From Pyrenula massariospora (taxonomy: Eukaryota > Ascomycota > Eurotiomycetes > Pyrenulales > Pyrenulaceae): a stretch of 64,000 nt of DNA. Shown here one piece after another: positions 32,402-43,226 of the stretch (its first letter is position 1; every line of letters starts with the position of its first letter). The translations under genes and the position numbers were made by a program. The notes under the pieces were generated by a model, which was given only the letters and a program-made list of their open reading frames with translations, ran no database searches and had not been told where the DNA came from. The stretch spans positions 2,108,001-2,172,000 of the forward strand of contig JAGFMI010000004.1 of assembly GCA_021030905.1 (NCBI GenBank), written 5' to 3'.

Positions 32402-34006
32402 TCATAACCGTTTGCCCATTTCCATGTCACCGTCCCAGGTCTCATCATTCCAGTCTCCGTCTCCTCCAAACCTTCTTCCAACCCATATCCCGGCACCCGT
32501 CACAGCTACACCGCCCATAAACCAAATGCTGAACCACATGTCGACAAAGCTCGCTTCGAGCACCCCTGCTCCTAGAGCCTCATTGATAACGTTGCCCACG
32601 CGCCCAGGCATCATGCTTCTTAGCATCAACGCCGAGCTGATCACGTACATTCCACAGATCTGACTAATCAACAGCGCAAGGTTTGAGCGTGCCGCTTGAA
32701 ACAAATTTGGAGTAAAGCGGGCAAAAAGGTGAAAGGTTTGTACGACAGCAGAGAACGAGGCAAGGAGGATAACGCCAGACAGGAAGAACGAAATTTGGTA
32801 TGCCCAGGCCTGTTGGTCAAGGGAACTGTAGACATGGCGGGCGAAGAGAGCGATGAAATTGGTGACCGGATCACTGCCGGCGAGAGTGGCATTAGGTCTC
32901 CATATTCGGCGTGGGAGCGAGGTCGAGGTTGTAATGATACGATAGACACAGTAGCAGGAGAAGAGGTAAGAGACCATTGCGCTCAGGCGGCCAAGGCGGG
33001 TGGTAGAGCGGATCTGGGTTGCGTGTCTGGATTGGAGGATTGATAAGGAGAGATCGAGGGTCTGAGTCATAGTCTCGAGGCCAGAGATTTCGAGTTCCAG
33101 TGTGCGGAGCTCTTGCGCTTCTGCAGAAGGGCGAAAGGTGGAAAGCGTCCGAGACCATAAGGAGGTGTTTGTAGGTGTTGAGATTGACATTTTATGCTGA
33201 AGAGCCCGAACACGGCTTTTCTTGGTAGAGAGGAGATCACGAGTGGCACCTAGGCCGGCAAGTTTGCGAGAGATGTCGGAATCAGTGACAGGCTTAGGCT
33301 TGGTGCCAAAGTTGGCCCAGATAGAACTGACCGAGGCGAAGCCCGAGAGAAGCGCCATTAGGGAGACACCGACCAGGCCGAGTCGTTCGAGACATGCGTT
33401 GATGATTCCGCCGTGTAGACGCATCTCAGATTTGGCGCCAGCCGGGTGCGGTAATAAGACTCCGACATACCAAAAGCCAAGAAGGAAGAGAGCAAAACCG
33501 CCAAGCTGGAGAAACCATGCTAATCGCATTTTTCCATTTGGTCGATTAGTGGAGCTAAGGCCGAGCTTCTCGACGATAGAATGCAGCTCTAATTGAGGGA
33601 TAACGAATATCAGAAGCGTTAGAAGGCTGGTGACTGTAGCGCGAAGAGCATGCTTCCGAGCCGTCGGGTTAAAAGAGTTTGATATCTCACATAGTAGAAG
33701 CTCTGTTAAAACAGCTGAGAAGCCGATAGTCAAGGAAAATGCTAGAGCGTGCGTGCGCTTGACGAAACTGCCTCCTTTTGGCGCAATAGCGGTGGCAAAT
33801 TCTCGGCCATTGATAGGGGAAGCCGGAAGGCTAATCGAAGCTTTGAAGGTCGACGGATCCGACAGAAGGTTAGAGACCTTCTTTTGGGAAAGCACGCTGA
33901 CCAGGATGAAGGTCAAGGCAAAGGGGAGGGATGATATGAGAATTGACCAGAGTGGATAATGATGATCTGGGACGCACTCGTCACAATCATTGGCCGAGGG
34001 TAACAT
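32402..34006 (-). CDS. Golgi pH regulator / GPCR89-type membrane protein (GPHR)
   Basis: Multi-span membrane protein of the GPHR (ABA-GPCR) family; in animals it is an anion channel acidifying the Golgi. The Met at 34006 (MLPSANDCDECVPDHHYPLW) is preferred because it starts just before the first membrane span; the frame runs to a Met at 34126. This gives about 534 residues in a single exon. Hydrophobic segments: LWSILISSLPFALTFILVSVL, THALAFSLTIGFSAVLTELLL, ATVTSLLTLLIFVIPQLEL, WFLQLGGFALFLLGFWYVGVLL and GLVGVSLMALLSGFASVSSIW. A long coiled middle loop follows (about residues 240-350), then four more spans ending in MWFSIWFMGGVAVTGAGIWV. The pattern of five spans, central coiled loop and four spans is diagnostic. 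Confidence 0.9.
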   Translation of the reverse strand: MLPSANDCDECVPDHHYPLWSILISSLPFALTFILVSVLSQKKVSNLLSDPSTFKASISLPASPINGREFATAIAPKGGSFVKRTHALAFSLTIGFSAVLTELLLCEISNSFNPTARKHALRATVTSLLTLLIFVIPQLELHSIVEKLGLSSTNRPNGKMRLAWFLQLGGFALFLLGFWYVGVLLPHPAGAKSEMRLHGGIINACLERLGLVGVSLMALLSGFASVSSIWANFGTKPKPVTDSDISRKLAGLGATRDLLSTKKSRVRALQHKMSISTPTNTSLWSRTLSTFRPSAEAQELRTLELEISGLETMTQTLDLSLSILQSRHATQIRSTTRLGRLSAMVSYLFSCYCVYRIITTSTSLPRRIWRPNATLAGSDPVTNFIALFARHVYSSLDQQAWAYQISFFLSGVILLASFSAVVQTFHLFARFTPNLFQAARSNLALLISQICGMYVISSALMLRSMMPGRVGNVINEALGAGVLEASFVDMWFSIWFMGGVAVTGAGIWVGRRFGGDGDWNDETWDGDMEMGKRL

Positions 34007-36243
34007 CTTATGCAAGCCATCAGGCAGAGGGACAGCGGAGGTTGTCAACATCCAGCGGAGTCGTTGAAAGGGCTTAGGATGGCGAGCAAGTATAAAGAGC
34101 GAGACTCTCCATTGTGCGATGGACAATTAAACAATTACTCAAACAAGAGGTGTTAGAGAACAGATTAACATTGACAGCCAAGTACGAGATGTTGGTACGT
34201 CGGCGGGCCACGGGCTTGGCAAGGCCGGCCGTTTGCATGGGTCTTCATTGTTATTGGGACCCATCGTCTTGAACGGAAAACTTTGAGAAAGTGGCTATTT
34301 TAGAATATCATAGATTCCTAAATGCGCAACATAAGCATCGTGTCCTTTGTCGGGCAATTGTAAAATCTTCGCTTGGCTTCAGAGTCTTTTTCAAAGCTTC
34401 AGGAAATAGGAGGACGTGTTTCTCTAGCTTTACTGCGAAGGGGTCGGTCCTATCAGCGGCACTCTTAGCAGCGCAGTCATGAAACCCGGAACAAATATCT
34501 ACAAATTATGCGGTTCGCAAAGTTAATTCACTGAGCGGAGAAGTGTGAAGCTTGAAATGACTTGATAGTATAAGGATCAGTATTATCAGGACGTTCCGAC
34601 CAGAGCTAGAGTCGCGCTTCCGCCAGGCCGTTGCCATTGGGACCGTCGCATTTAGCTGTGTGGAATAAACATGGAAGAATGTAAGTAGCTTCCTCGCTCA
34701 TATCGAAGTGTATGTCGACAGGGGGATAAAGGGAGCTACTAATATCAAGTGCCCGTTGCCCGTCTAGAGTCCACGATAACAATTTCGCCAAGAGGAGAGA
34801 TGGGCATTGCGTTTGTATAATTGAAAGTGGAGACCGGATGGCAAAGACGAATGTGAATGAAAAGCAACTTGGAACACCGGTAGGCAAAAGAAATCGTCTA
34901 CATCACTTGACCTTCGTCACTCCTAGCTTTGCCTGCCGGGATCGACGTAGAGCTGTGACCCTCAAATGAATTTTTTCCTCACAGCCATCCACGAGTGAGA
35001 CAGTATTTTATGGTGTCAAAGCTTGGTAACGAGAATGATAGGAATTGGACAAGAGACTTGAATGGTCGGCCAGTCTATACGTAGGATCTTATTCAGAGAG
35101 TCGCTCATCACTTTCTGATGGACGCAGTGCCTAATTCCTCAGTCATAGTGGCTAGTAAAGTTTTTCTCTTCGTAGCGCGATTTGGAAAGAGGCCCCAAAT
35201 CCCACGAGGCTAATATCAACGCTGGGTGAAAAAGCCCATTGTCATATTTCATTCTCTGCACTCAGACTGATTCATAAATGTCGTTCACTCCCGTACGGAA
35301 GTTTGTCCGCGACGGCGTTCTAGTTGCCTGCCGTGAATCCCGTGCAGTTGCAATGACTCGGAGATTTCTCTCTGCAAGTGCTTGCCGGACGGGTGACTCG
35401 CGTCTCTGGTGGCCGGTGGACCCTTGAACCTTGCAAGATTCATGGCTGATTGGAAAGTCTAAGATTTAATGCTTGGGTTGAGCTGCATGCTGCCTATCAA
35501 CGGCGATTCAGTTGTGACGGCGGCTCTGCCGTCTGCATGACCGTGTTTCAAACAGACTCGAGCCCTCTGGTGCGGTATCCCGTGGTTTATAGTGCAAACT
35601 ATTAAGCACCATGGGCGGCAGGCGGCCTCCAAGACTCCACGTTCCCTTTGCGGGGCCGCGGGAGGAGCTTTTCTCCACCGCCGGGAAGGTGTGCCTCTCA
35701 GGAACCCAGCGAGCGCCCGCCCTCGAGCTCCACAGCAACACGCCTACCTGCAGCCTTTCATTTTCGCTAGACTTTAAACTCCTGCACTCCGCTTTGCCAC
35801 ATCTCCCCAAAATCTTCCATGCATTCTAGGCGTATTTCAGCATCTTTTTAGTTGTCGCGCGATTGTCTTTTCCCTCGACGCTCGTTCATATCATTTCTCT
35901 GCGGTGTACTACACTGGTATTGTCCACCTACGAAATCCCGAATTTGGATCTCTAATTCCTCCCGGCTCCTTACGTCTGCCTTGCCTAGCGACCTCAGCAC
36001 TCCTAGCGTCAATGACTCGTCTGTCAGCGTAGTTGCCTGCAATCACTTCGACACCGGCACATGGGTGAGCTACAAGTTAGACTTCGGGCTTTGGCCGTTG
36101 CTTTGTGGGAAGGGGACTCGGGAGGACCAGGAAATCTCTACAAGCTCGGCGCAATCTGAACAACTTTTCACTTCTTTCTCCATATGGTATGACCATTGAC
36201 CAATCCGAATCACGGATGCTTACAAGAAGTGCAGAGGTTCCCA
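34007..36243. other. Divergent intergenic region GPHR / S10 carboxypeptidase
   Basis: About 2.2 kb carrying the two promoters. All frames are under 120 codons and overlap on both strands. No RNA gene, repeat or transposon seen. Confidence 0.5.
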
Positions 36244-38379
36244 ATGATATCCACAGTCTGGGCTTTGGCCCTAATCCTTCTGAATGTTTTGCACACTAGT
36301 GCTCAATTTCCCCCTTCAGTATCGAACGACCCTGATATTCGAACCATCCAATCGCCTGCCGATGCCAACGTGACAATCAGCTACAAGAGCCCTCCTGCAG
36401 GCACGTGCGTTACTATCTTTCCGACCCAGAAACAGTATACGGGATATGTGAACCTGCCTCCATCGACATTAACAGGCGTTCAACAAAACTATTCAATTAA
36501 TACATTTTTCTGGTTTGTGGAGGCTAGACAGTCACCTCAAACGGCCCCTTTGACGATCTATCTCAATGGAGGTCCTGGTGGCAGCAGTATGGCTGGTCTG
36601 TTTCAGGAAGTTGGGCCATGTGAAGTAGTTGAGATAGCACAAAATCAACTTGGAACGAAGGCTCGCGAATGGGGTTGGGACAGATCTTCAAACCTCCTTT
36701 TTGTGGATCAACCAGATCAGACTGGCTTCTCTTACGACAAGCCAACAGATGCTTCCCTGGATCTACTCACCAACACGTTTCATTATCCCCCACAACCAGC
36801 GCCAGAAGGGCAACCAGCATACACGTTCTTGGATGGGACCTTTAGCTCTGGAGATCCTTCTTTCACGACCAATACATCCAATACTGCAGCTCAGGCCGTC
36901 TGGCACATGCTTCAAGGCTTCCTCGGCGCATTTCCGCAGTACAACACTGGAATAAGGACACCCAATTCCCCTACTGTGGGGATTAATCTCTTCACCGAGA
37001 GTTATGGTGGCCACTACGGTCCTGCCTTTGCCTCATTCTTTGAGACACAAAACCAACTTCGCAACACCGGGATAATACCTTCCAACACCACACTAGAAAT
37101 TCAATTGGTGTCTGTTGGCCTTATCCAGGGCTGCGTTGATGATTTGGTTCAAGGGCAGTTTTACGCTAAATATGCATACAACAATACCTACGGTATTCAA
37201 GCAGTTTCCCTCATCCAGCAACAAACAATTGCCAGCGCTTATCTCGCGGCGGATGGCTGCCAGCAACTCATTATATCTTGTCGTACTGCAGCTACCAATC
37301 TTGATCCAAGCAACATCGGAGATGCAGCTGCGGTAAATGAGAAGTGCAAGGAGGCATCTATCAGCTGCAATGAAAACGTCATAGGCCCCTACGATCAGTC
37401 TGGGCGCGATGTCTATGATATATCTCAGTCTCATCTCGATCCCTTTCCAAAGGGTACGTTTGTCGACTACTTGAACACCCCATCTGTCCAAGCTGCTCTG
37501 GGAACCCCTATCAACTTCACCGAGTTTTCTGACGCCGTATCAAACGCTTTCGCCGAGACTGGTGACGTTGAACGAGGCAACGAGATCCCCTCTCTCGCAT
37601 ACCTCCTTGACCGTGGAATCCGAATTGCCTTAATCTACGGCGATAGAGATTACATCTGTAACTGGCTGGGTGGCGAAGCCGTCTCCTTCGGCATTGCTGG
37701 TTCCCTCCCTGACTACTCTCCATTCTATTCAGCTGGCTACGCCCCCATTGTGACCAATCAATCCTACATCGGCGGCGTGGTCCGCCAGTACGGCAACCTC
37801 TCCTTTTCCCGGATCTACGACGCCGGACACCTCGTTCCCGCCTATCAGCCAGAAACGGCATACACGCTCTTCACGCGCATCATCACCGGAGTCGACCTCT
37901 CGAACGGCCTCCCCGTTGACCTCTCCAACTTCGCCACCACCGGCGACGCCAACGCCACGCACACCAACGAAGCACCGCCCATGGCAGATCCGACATGCTC
38001 TATCCGGGACATTAACGACACCTGCAACGACGGGCAGATCAACGCGCTGAAACAGGGCCAGGGCGTTGTCATCAACGGCGTCTGGTACAAGGACGCGTCC
38101 GAGTGGAAGAGCCCCCCCGCGAGCGTAAGCTCCGAGGCCGGCAATCCGGGCACGGCCGCCGACAGCTCCGACGACCACCCCGGCGCGACGGCGGTGAGAG
38201 GCGGCGGCGGCCAAGGGGGCACGTCGACCACGGCTACGGGGGTGTATGTGGCGACGACTACGCCGACGCAGACGACGGCGTCGTCGAGGAAGAGTGGGTG
38301 GGCGGTACCCGCGAAGTCTGTGGGGATGGAAGGCGCGGTGGTGATTTCGCTGGTGACTGTTTTATTTGTGGGCGTCTGA
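36244..38379 (+). CDS. Secreted serine carboxypeptidase (S10), probably GPI-anchored
   Basis: Extracellular or cell-surface exopeptidase of family S10. The start at 36244 gives a clean signal peptide (MISTVWALALILLNVLHTSAQ); the frame begins 48 bases earlier. It encodes 711 residues in one exon. The oxyanion block is YLNGGPGGSSMAGLFQEVGPC. The nucleophile Ser lies in FTESYGGHYGP, the catalytic Asp in YGDRDYICNWLGGEA and the catalytic His in AGHLVPAYQPETA, so it looks active. Many N-glycosylation sites (NVT, NYS, NTS, NNT, NLS and others). The tail is a Ser/Thr/Gly linker followed by a hydrophobic end (GAVVISLVTVLFVGV), the layout of a GPI signal. It is convergent with the aminotransferase. 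Confidence 0.93.
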   Translation: MISTVWALALILLNVLHTSAQFPPSVSNDPDIRTIQSPADANVTISYKSPPAGTCVTIFPTQKQYTGYVNLPPSTLTGVQQNYSINTFFWFVEARQSPQTAPLTIYLNGGPGGSSMAGLFQEVGPCEVVEIAQNQLGTKAREWGWDRSSNLLFVDQPDQTGFSYDKPTDASLDLLTNTFHYPPQPAPEGQPAYTFLDGTFSSGDPSFTTNTSNTAAQAVWHMLQGFLGAFPQYNTGIRTPNSPTVGINLFTESYGGHYGPAFASFFETQNQLRNTGIIPSNTTLEIQLVSVGLIQGCVDDLVQGQFYAKYAYNNTYGIQAVSLIQQQTIASAYLAADGCQQLIISCRTAATNLDPSNIGDAAAVNEKCKEASISCNENVIGPYDQSGRDVYDISQSHLDPFPKGTFVDYLNTPSVQAALGTPINFTEFSDAVSNAFAETGDVERGNEIPSLAYLLDRGIRIALIYGDRDYICNWLGGEAVSFGIAGSLPDYSPFYSAGYAPIVTNQSYIGGVVRQYGNLSFSRIYDAGHLVPAYQPETAYTLFTRIITGVDLSNGLPVDLSNFATTGDANATHTNEAPPMADPTCSIRDINDTCNDGQINALKQGQGVVINGVWYKDASEWKSPPASVSSEAGNPGTAADSSDDHPGATAVRGGGGQGGTSTTATGVYVATTTPTQTTASSRKSGWAVPAKSVGMEGAVVISLVTVLFVGV

Positions 38380-39245
38380 GATTGGGATGTGGAGCGGCGT
38401 TTATGCGGCGAGGTTGCTGTTAGAGAAAAGGGGCCGCTGTGTAATCACACAGGTGGCATCGACCCAATTGTTGTTTGTTTGATCATGTAATGAGTGTACA
38501 TCCAAAAGGCAAATGTGCCACGGCGTTTATGGGGTCTGGGATGATTGATCGATGGACATAAGCCCTGAGATGGGATGAGAGATACCCCGATTGACTGCGA
38601 GGCTGGTAATGGATTTTTAATGTTCTATTCTTTGCGAGAGATTTGAGAAGAGAGGGGGATCAGAGGTTTTGAACGAAAAGTAGGGCGGCGAAAAGCGGGT
38701 GGTTTGTGGGTGCATATACGTATTCATGTTAAAACGTCGAAGAGGACGAGAGAAATGCTTTTTCAAGGTTTCACCGCTTGCGGACAAAAGGGGGAATGAA
38801 ATTTGTTTTCTTCATGGAGTGACGAATGCCTAACGTACCTACCGAGCACAGTATCGTAGTCACATCTAGCTCTCCAGCGTTTCAAATGCCTGACTCAGGG
38901 ACAGACGTCCTGACCTAAAGGGCGCACATCCTATCCCATCCTACACGGGCTTTCCATTGACCGGAATATTTCACTTTATTTTCCTTGCTTTGCTATGCTA
39001 TGCTACCTAGTATGCAAGGAGACGACTTTTCTCTATATCCGCTATTTTCCCGAGACAAGATGATCCGATAATTTTCCGGCTCAAAAAGAGTTTCACAGAT
39101 ATGATATATCTAGCATACCACAGGATCTTCGTTGCAAACAAAACCAAACGCCTTCCATGCGAGTGAAGATGAGGAGATGAGATCTTGATGAGCTGCTGGT
39201 TGCGCGTGGCTTGGGTTGCTTGTGCTGTAAAGGAGCGCGCCTTGC
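38380..39245. other. Convergent 3' flanks, S10 peptidase / aminotransferase
   Basis: About 870 bp between two stop codons. Nothing recognised. Confidence 0.5.
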
Positions 39246-40676
39246 CTACTGCGTCTCCTTGACCACGCTGTCGACCGCCTTGGCAAAGTATTCGATGTTA
39301 TGTGTGTTCAAGCCTGCCATGGAGATGCGGCCATTTTTCGTCTGTGAGCACCAAGGTCAGCAAATTCCCCCAGATCGTCGAGAAATTAAGAAACAGGGAA
39401 GACCAACCATATACACGTGGAATTTCTCCCTCAAGACACCAACTTGCTTCTCTGTCAAGCCCGTGAAACTAAACATGCCAATCTGGCTGGTGATGTGATC
39501 CCATGTCCCAGGGGTCCCCATCTCATCGAGCTTCTGCTTCAGCACTTTCCTCATCTCGATGATCCGGCCGCTCATCGTCCGCAGGTCTTCCTGCCAGACT
39601 CTAAATAATTCTGCGTCATTGAGGACTATACTTGCGATTTTCGCGCCGTAAATTGGCGGGTTCGAAATCTCGGATCGCTGGAGGATGGCCAGCTGAGAGG
39701 CGACGCGGGTCGCGGTGTCTGCGCCCTGAGAGCCAGGTGCAGCAATGAAATGGAAGCAGCCCGCCCGCTCTCCGTAGAGGCCAAAGTTTTTGGCGTAGGA
39801 TTGAGCGACACACATCTCGAACCCCTGGTCCACGAAGTACCGGATGGCCCAGGCATCTCTCGAGAGGTCCCCGGATGCGAAACCCTGATACGCGCAGTCG
39901 AAGAAGGGGAAGTGCGCCTTTTCCCGAACAACCTCAGCAATCTTCTTCCACTGGTCCTGTGTTGGGTCGACACCAGTAGGATTATGGGCGCAAGCGTGTA
40001 GTAAGATGATAGATCCCCGTGGGGCGGACTGGATGGTGGAGATCATGCCATCGAAATCGAGACCCTTAGTCTTATTGGAGAAGTAAGGGTAGGAAGCGAG
40101 CTTGAGGGAGACGTTGGTGAAGATTTGGTTGTGGTTGGTCCATGTTGGAGTGGAGAGGTAGATTGAAGGTGTGGGTTTGGGGAGGAACTTTGAAAGGAAG
40201 AGGCCGCCCAGGTGGACAGCACCGGTGCCAGAAATAGTTTGTAGGGAGACGGCCTTGGGAGAGCAATAGTCAATTTTAGAGTAGGCCACGGCGGCCTATT
40301 GGGAACTCACTCGTTTTTCTTTGACGGCAGGGCTGTCTGCTCCTAGAATGAGCTTTTGTGAGGCGGATGTAAAGTCTGCTAAGCCGGCAATGGGGAGATA
40401 TTCGTGGTTGAGATTTGGGTCATTGCGAAGGCGCTCGTCTGCCTGTAGAGGGATATTGTCAATTGTGGGAGACCTTTTGCCCTCACATAATGTTCATCAC
40501 ACCTTCTTTACTACTGGAAGCACCCATGGCTTTGCGTTGTTATCTCTGTAAGCTCCAATGCCTAAGTCAACTTTGTTGTCTGAAGTATCTCTGCGGTAAG
40601 CTGCCATGAGCCCGAAGAGCGGGTCTTCAGGAGCTTGAGGCACCACATCAGCCGTGAAGATCGAGGAGGAAGCCAT
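39246..40676 (-). CDS. Aspartate aminotransferase
   Basis: PLP enzyme exchanging aspartate and 2-oxoglutarate with oxaloacetate and glutamate. Four exons: 40503-40676, 40311-40442, 39408-40253 and 39246-39341, with introns of 60, 57 and 66 nt; the product from MASSSIF is 415 residues, the usual length. Conserved blocks: [80 protein letters not shown], and the PLP lysine in [16 protein letters not shown]. Near the end is the substrate arginine region [20 protein letters not shown]. The frame is open upstream to 40811 with a basic, Arg-rich N terminus, which could be a second start for a mitochondrial form. The downstream start gives a cytosolic-type enzyme (yeast Aat2-like). Confidence 0.94.
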
Positions 40677-41402
40677 GATGTGGTTCGAAATATTTGCAAG
40701 TCGGTCAGCAGGCGAGTGTATGGAGGTGGTGTTGTCAGTTGAGGGCATAGTAGCTAGAAGATTTCGCCAGCCAAAACACGTGTGAATTCTTGCGGTGAGG
40801 CGGAGCGGCACATGCGGGGGTAGTTCGGACGAGGACCGCCAAGGTTTGGATTTTCGTATTGATCGGGAACACTTAAATTCTAAAAACGCACCAGTCTGAC
40901 TGATTTTTACAGTTGTGTCCGACAGCAGAGTTCCTTTTCTGTATTACAGCTTGATGACTTCACCACAGGCCGAGGATGCTCTGCGCCGGTCGGTTCAAAG
41001 ACTGGATGCGTGGGACCGCTTGCAACCGAGGTTCATCCGCCTGTGGGAGGCCCTTCCCGTGGAAGGGCGGCTTGCATCGTACCTGCAGATATACACATGA
41101 CAAGGCTAGCGACCAATTTTTCGCTCATTTGCTATCTCGGCAAAATTCTCTAGACATCCCATTAGACAGTTGAAATCGAGGCGGAGAATAGGTAAAGAAG
41201 CCGGCCCCGCGACATTTCAGGTTCCGTGGAGATTTCTGAAATGTAGGTCATAATTCTTCATGAACTAAACAGATACAGTACACGGGGAATCTCTACAAAA
41301 TGGTCCTATCTACCAAACATAGAACCAAAAACAGCGCTAAAGTAACTTGCAAACAAAACCAAGCTCTTCACTTTTCACACCATTAAAATGCACAACGCCA
41401 AC
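40677..41402. other. Aminotransferase promoter and flank of the pepsin-like gene
   Basis: About 725 bp; a CACGTG hexamer occurs near 40777. No other gene is visible. Confidence 0.45.
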
Positions 41403-43226
41403 CTATCTCCTGCTCTCTGATGGCATCTCGTAAACGGCATGTTGTCTCGGAAGTGAATCCGATTCATACACAGGAGCGTGTGTAGGTATTGAGTCGGCCT
41501 CGGCAGGCTCTTGAGGAAGGGGAGGCTCCATATAGCTGCTGTGCCCCTGAGACCAGGCGTCCTTGTTCTCGGGCGGCCATTTAGGCATGGTTCCCGCTTC
41601 GCTTTGTCGTTGAGAATTGGAAAATAGTGATTGAGAGCTCGGAGTTTCGCGTCTCTTTTGTCTTTGCCGACGGAATATCAGCGCAGCACCAGCAAGAACG
41701 GCTAGAGCTGCAACTCCCACGCCAGCGCCAATACCAGCCTTGGCACCCGTGCTGAGGCCGCTACTGTTGTCTGAGGAGGAAGTAGTATTGTTGTTGCTAC
41801 TGCTCGCAGCAGCATCTTTGATGGGTGTCCAGTGATTTGACCATGATTGGCGGAATAGATCGCTACCAGTGAATCCGGTGATCTCAGTGCCGGTATCTTC
41901 AATATCTGTGTACTGGACGCCCATTCCTTGCAAAGCAACCCCTGGACCAGGGGCTTGAGCCAACCATGTTGTCTTGCGGTTCCAATTTCGACCAATGAGT
42001 GCAGACTGAAGAAAAGCTCTCCCCAGGATATAAGCACCTTCAGCACCACTGTTAGGCAAACAAGGGAAATATTGGGTCGTGCTCGAAACGATCGGAGGCG
42101 TGAGAGTTAAGTTGAGAAGACCAAATGGCACCTTAATGACCACATCATCGGTCGAGCCAGGCGCTGGAGGGAATGTGAAGGCCAGGTAGGCAGGAGAGGT
42201 GACAATCGTCTTGAAATTCGGATCGGCTGTATTCCACACGTAGTATTTGCTCTTTTGATCAAACGTTACAGGTAGATTTTGGGTGATTGCATCACAGGTT
42301 TGTTTCGGGAGGTACATGTACGGGGACAAAGGGTCTATGCCGACCTGAAGGGGACCTGGCTGACTCGTGTTGGTCACCAAAAGTTGATTTTTGGTCGTAA
42401 ACGGAAATGGGGACGACCCCTCTTCAACTCCAATGCTAATGTCTGAGAGCTGTACATCACCGTCGAAACTTGTCGCGCCGCCAAGCATCCGTCCTTTATC
42501 ATATCCACCAAAAACTAAGGAGCCAGGGTAGTTGTAGGGGACGGATCCAATGTGCAGTGTGTACGAGTAGGATGGTATTTGGCTCTGGTTGTACAGTCTC
42601 CCGGAAAAGGTCCATGCCTCAATGGGTGGTATAGAGCCATCATCGGATAGCGAAAAGACTTGTTGCTGTTGCTCAGCACCCAGAGCAAGATTCCCAAGCT
42701 CAACGCCGCGGGAGGTGCCATCGGGATTGGTAATGTTGCCAGCCCCGACAGCCCCTAGACTAACATTAAAGACGGTGGTCTTTTGATTTGTAAGGGCGTT
42801 CCGAAAGATATTCATGCTTTCGTGAATGCCGGTCACTGGATTATTGTTTGTGGGAGCGAATGATATATCCGTGCCATTCTCTGGCGGTTCCCATGTTCCA
42901 CCCGTCCCACATTCTCCAAACTTGCTGAAGCTAGAGCAAGCTTCTTTCGTGATAATGCTGCTAGAGAACGAACCCCCTGGGTAGAGGTCGACTTGACTCT
43001 GATCAGACGGATTCGCATAGGGGAAATTATTGTTCTCTGTTGACGGGTCGAGTGGATCCCAGCCTCCAACGCCCAAGGTGACCGCCTGCCATGGACCATC
43101 GAACCCGTAGGACTTTGCGGTATTGAAAGGCACGGGAAAGTTCTGCGCTGCTCCTGTCACTCGGTGGGTGAAGAATATTAAGGTGAAGGGAAAGAAAGAT
43201 AGGTACGGCACGCGATGGCGAGCCAT
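41403..43226 (-). CDS. Membrane-anchored pepsin-fold protein lacking the usual catalytic motifs
   Basis: 607 residues in one exon. Signal peptide (MARHRVPYLSFFPFTLIFFTHRVTGA), then a pepsin-like two-lobe ectodomain recognisable from WQAVTLGVGGWDPLDPS, YTLHIGSVPYNYPGSLVFGGYDKGR and YILGRAFLQSALIGRNW. A Ser/Asn-rich stalk is followed by one membrane span (AGIGAGVGVAALAVLAGAALIF), a basic stop-transfer (RRQRQKRR) and a cytoplasmic tail of about 85 residues. Where pepsins have the first DTGS the sequence reads LYPGGS, and the second DSGT site reads DPLS, so it is probably not an ordinary protease. Many N-glycosylation sites. It may be a surface receptor or sensor; the function is unknown. Confidence 0.82.
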   Translation of the reverse strand: MARHRVPYLSFFPFTLIFFTHRVTGAAQNFPVPFNTAKSYGFDGPWQAVTLGVGGWDPLDPSTENNNFPYANPSDQSQVDLYPGGSFSSSIITKEACSSFSKFGECGTGGTWEPPENGTDISFAPTNNNPVTGIHESMNIFRNALTNQKTTVFNVSLGAVGAGNITNPDGTSRGVELGNLALGAEQQQQVFSLSDDGSIPPIEAWTFSGRLYNQSQIPSYSYTLHIGSVPYNYPGSLVFGGYDKGRMLGGATSFDGDVQLSDISIGVEEGSSPFPFTTKNQLLVTNTSQPGPLQVGIDPLSPYMYLPKQTCDAITQNLPVTFDQKSKYYVWNTADPNFKTIVTSPAYLAFTFPPAPGSTDDVVIKVPFGLLNLTLTPPIVSSTTQYFPCLPNSGAEGAYILGRAFLQSALIGRNWNRKTTWLAQAPGPGVALQGMGVQYTDIEDTGTEITGFTGSDLFRQSWSNHWTPIKDAAASSSNNNTTSSSDNSSGLSTGAKAGIGAGVGVAALAVLAGAALIFRRQRQKRRETPSSQSLFSNSQRQSEAGTMPKWPPENKDAWSQGHSSYMEPPLPQEPAEADSIPTHAPVYESDSLPRQHAVYEMPSESRR

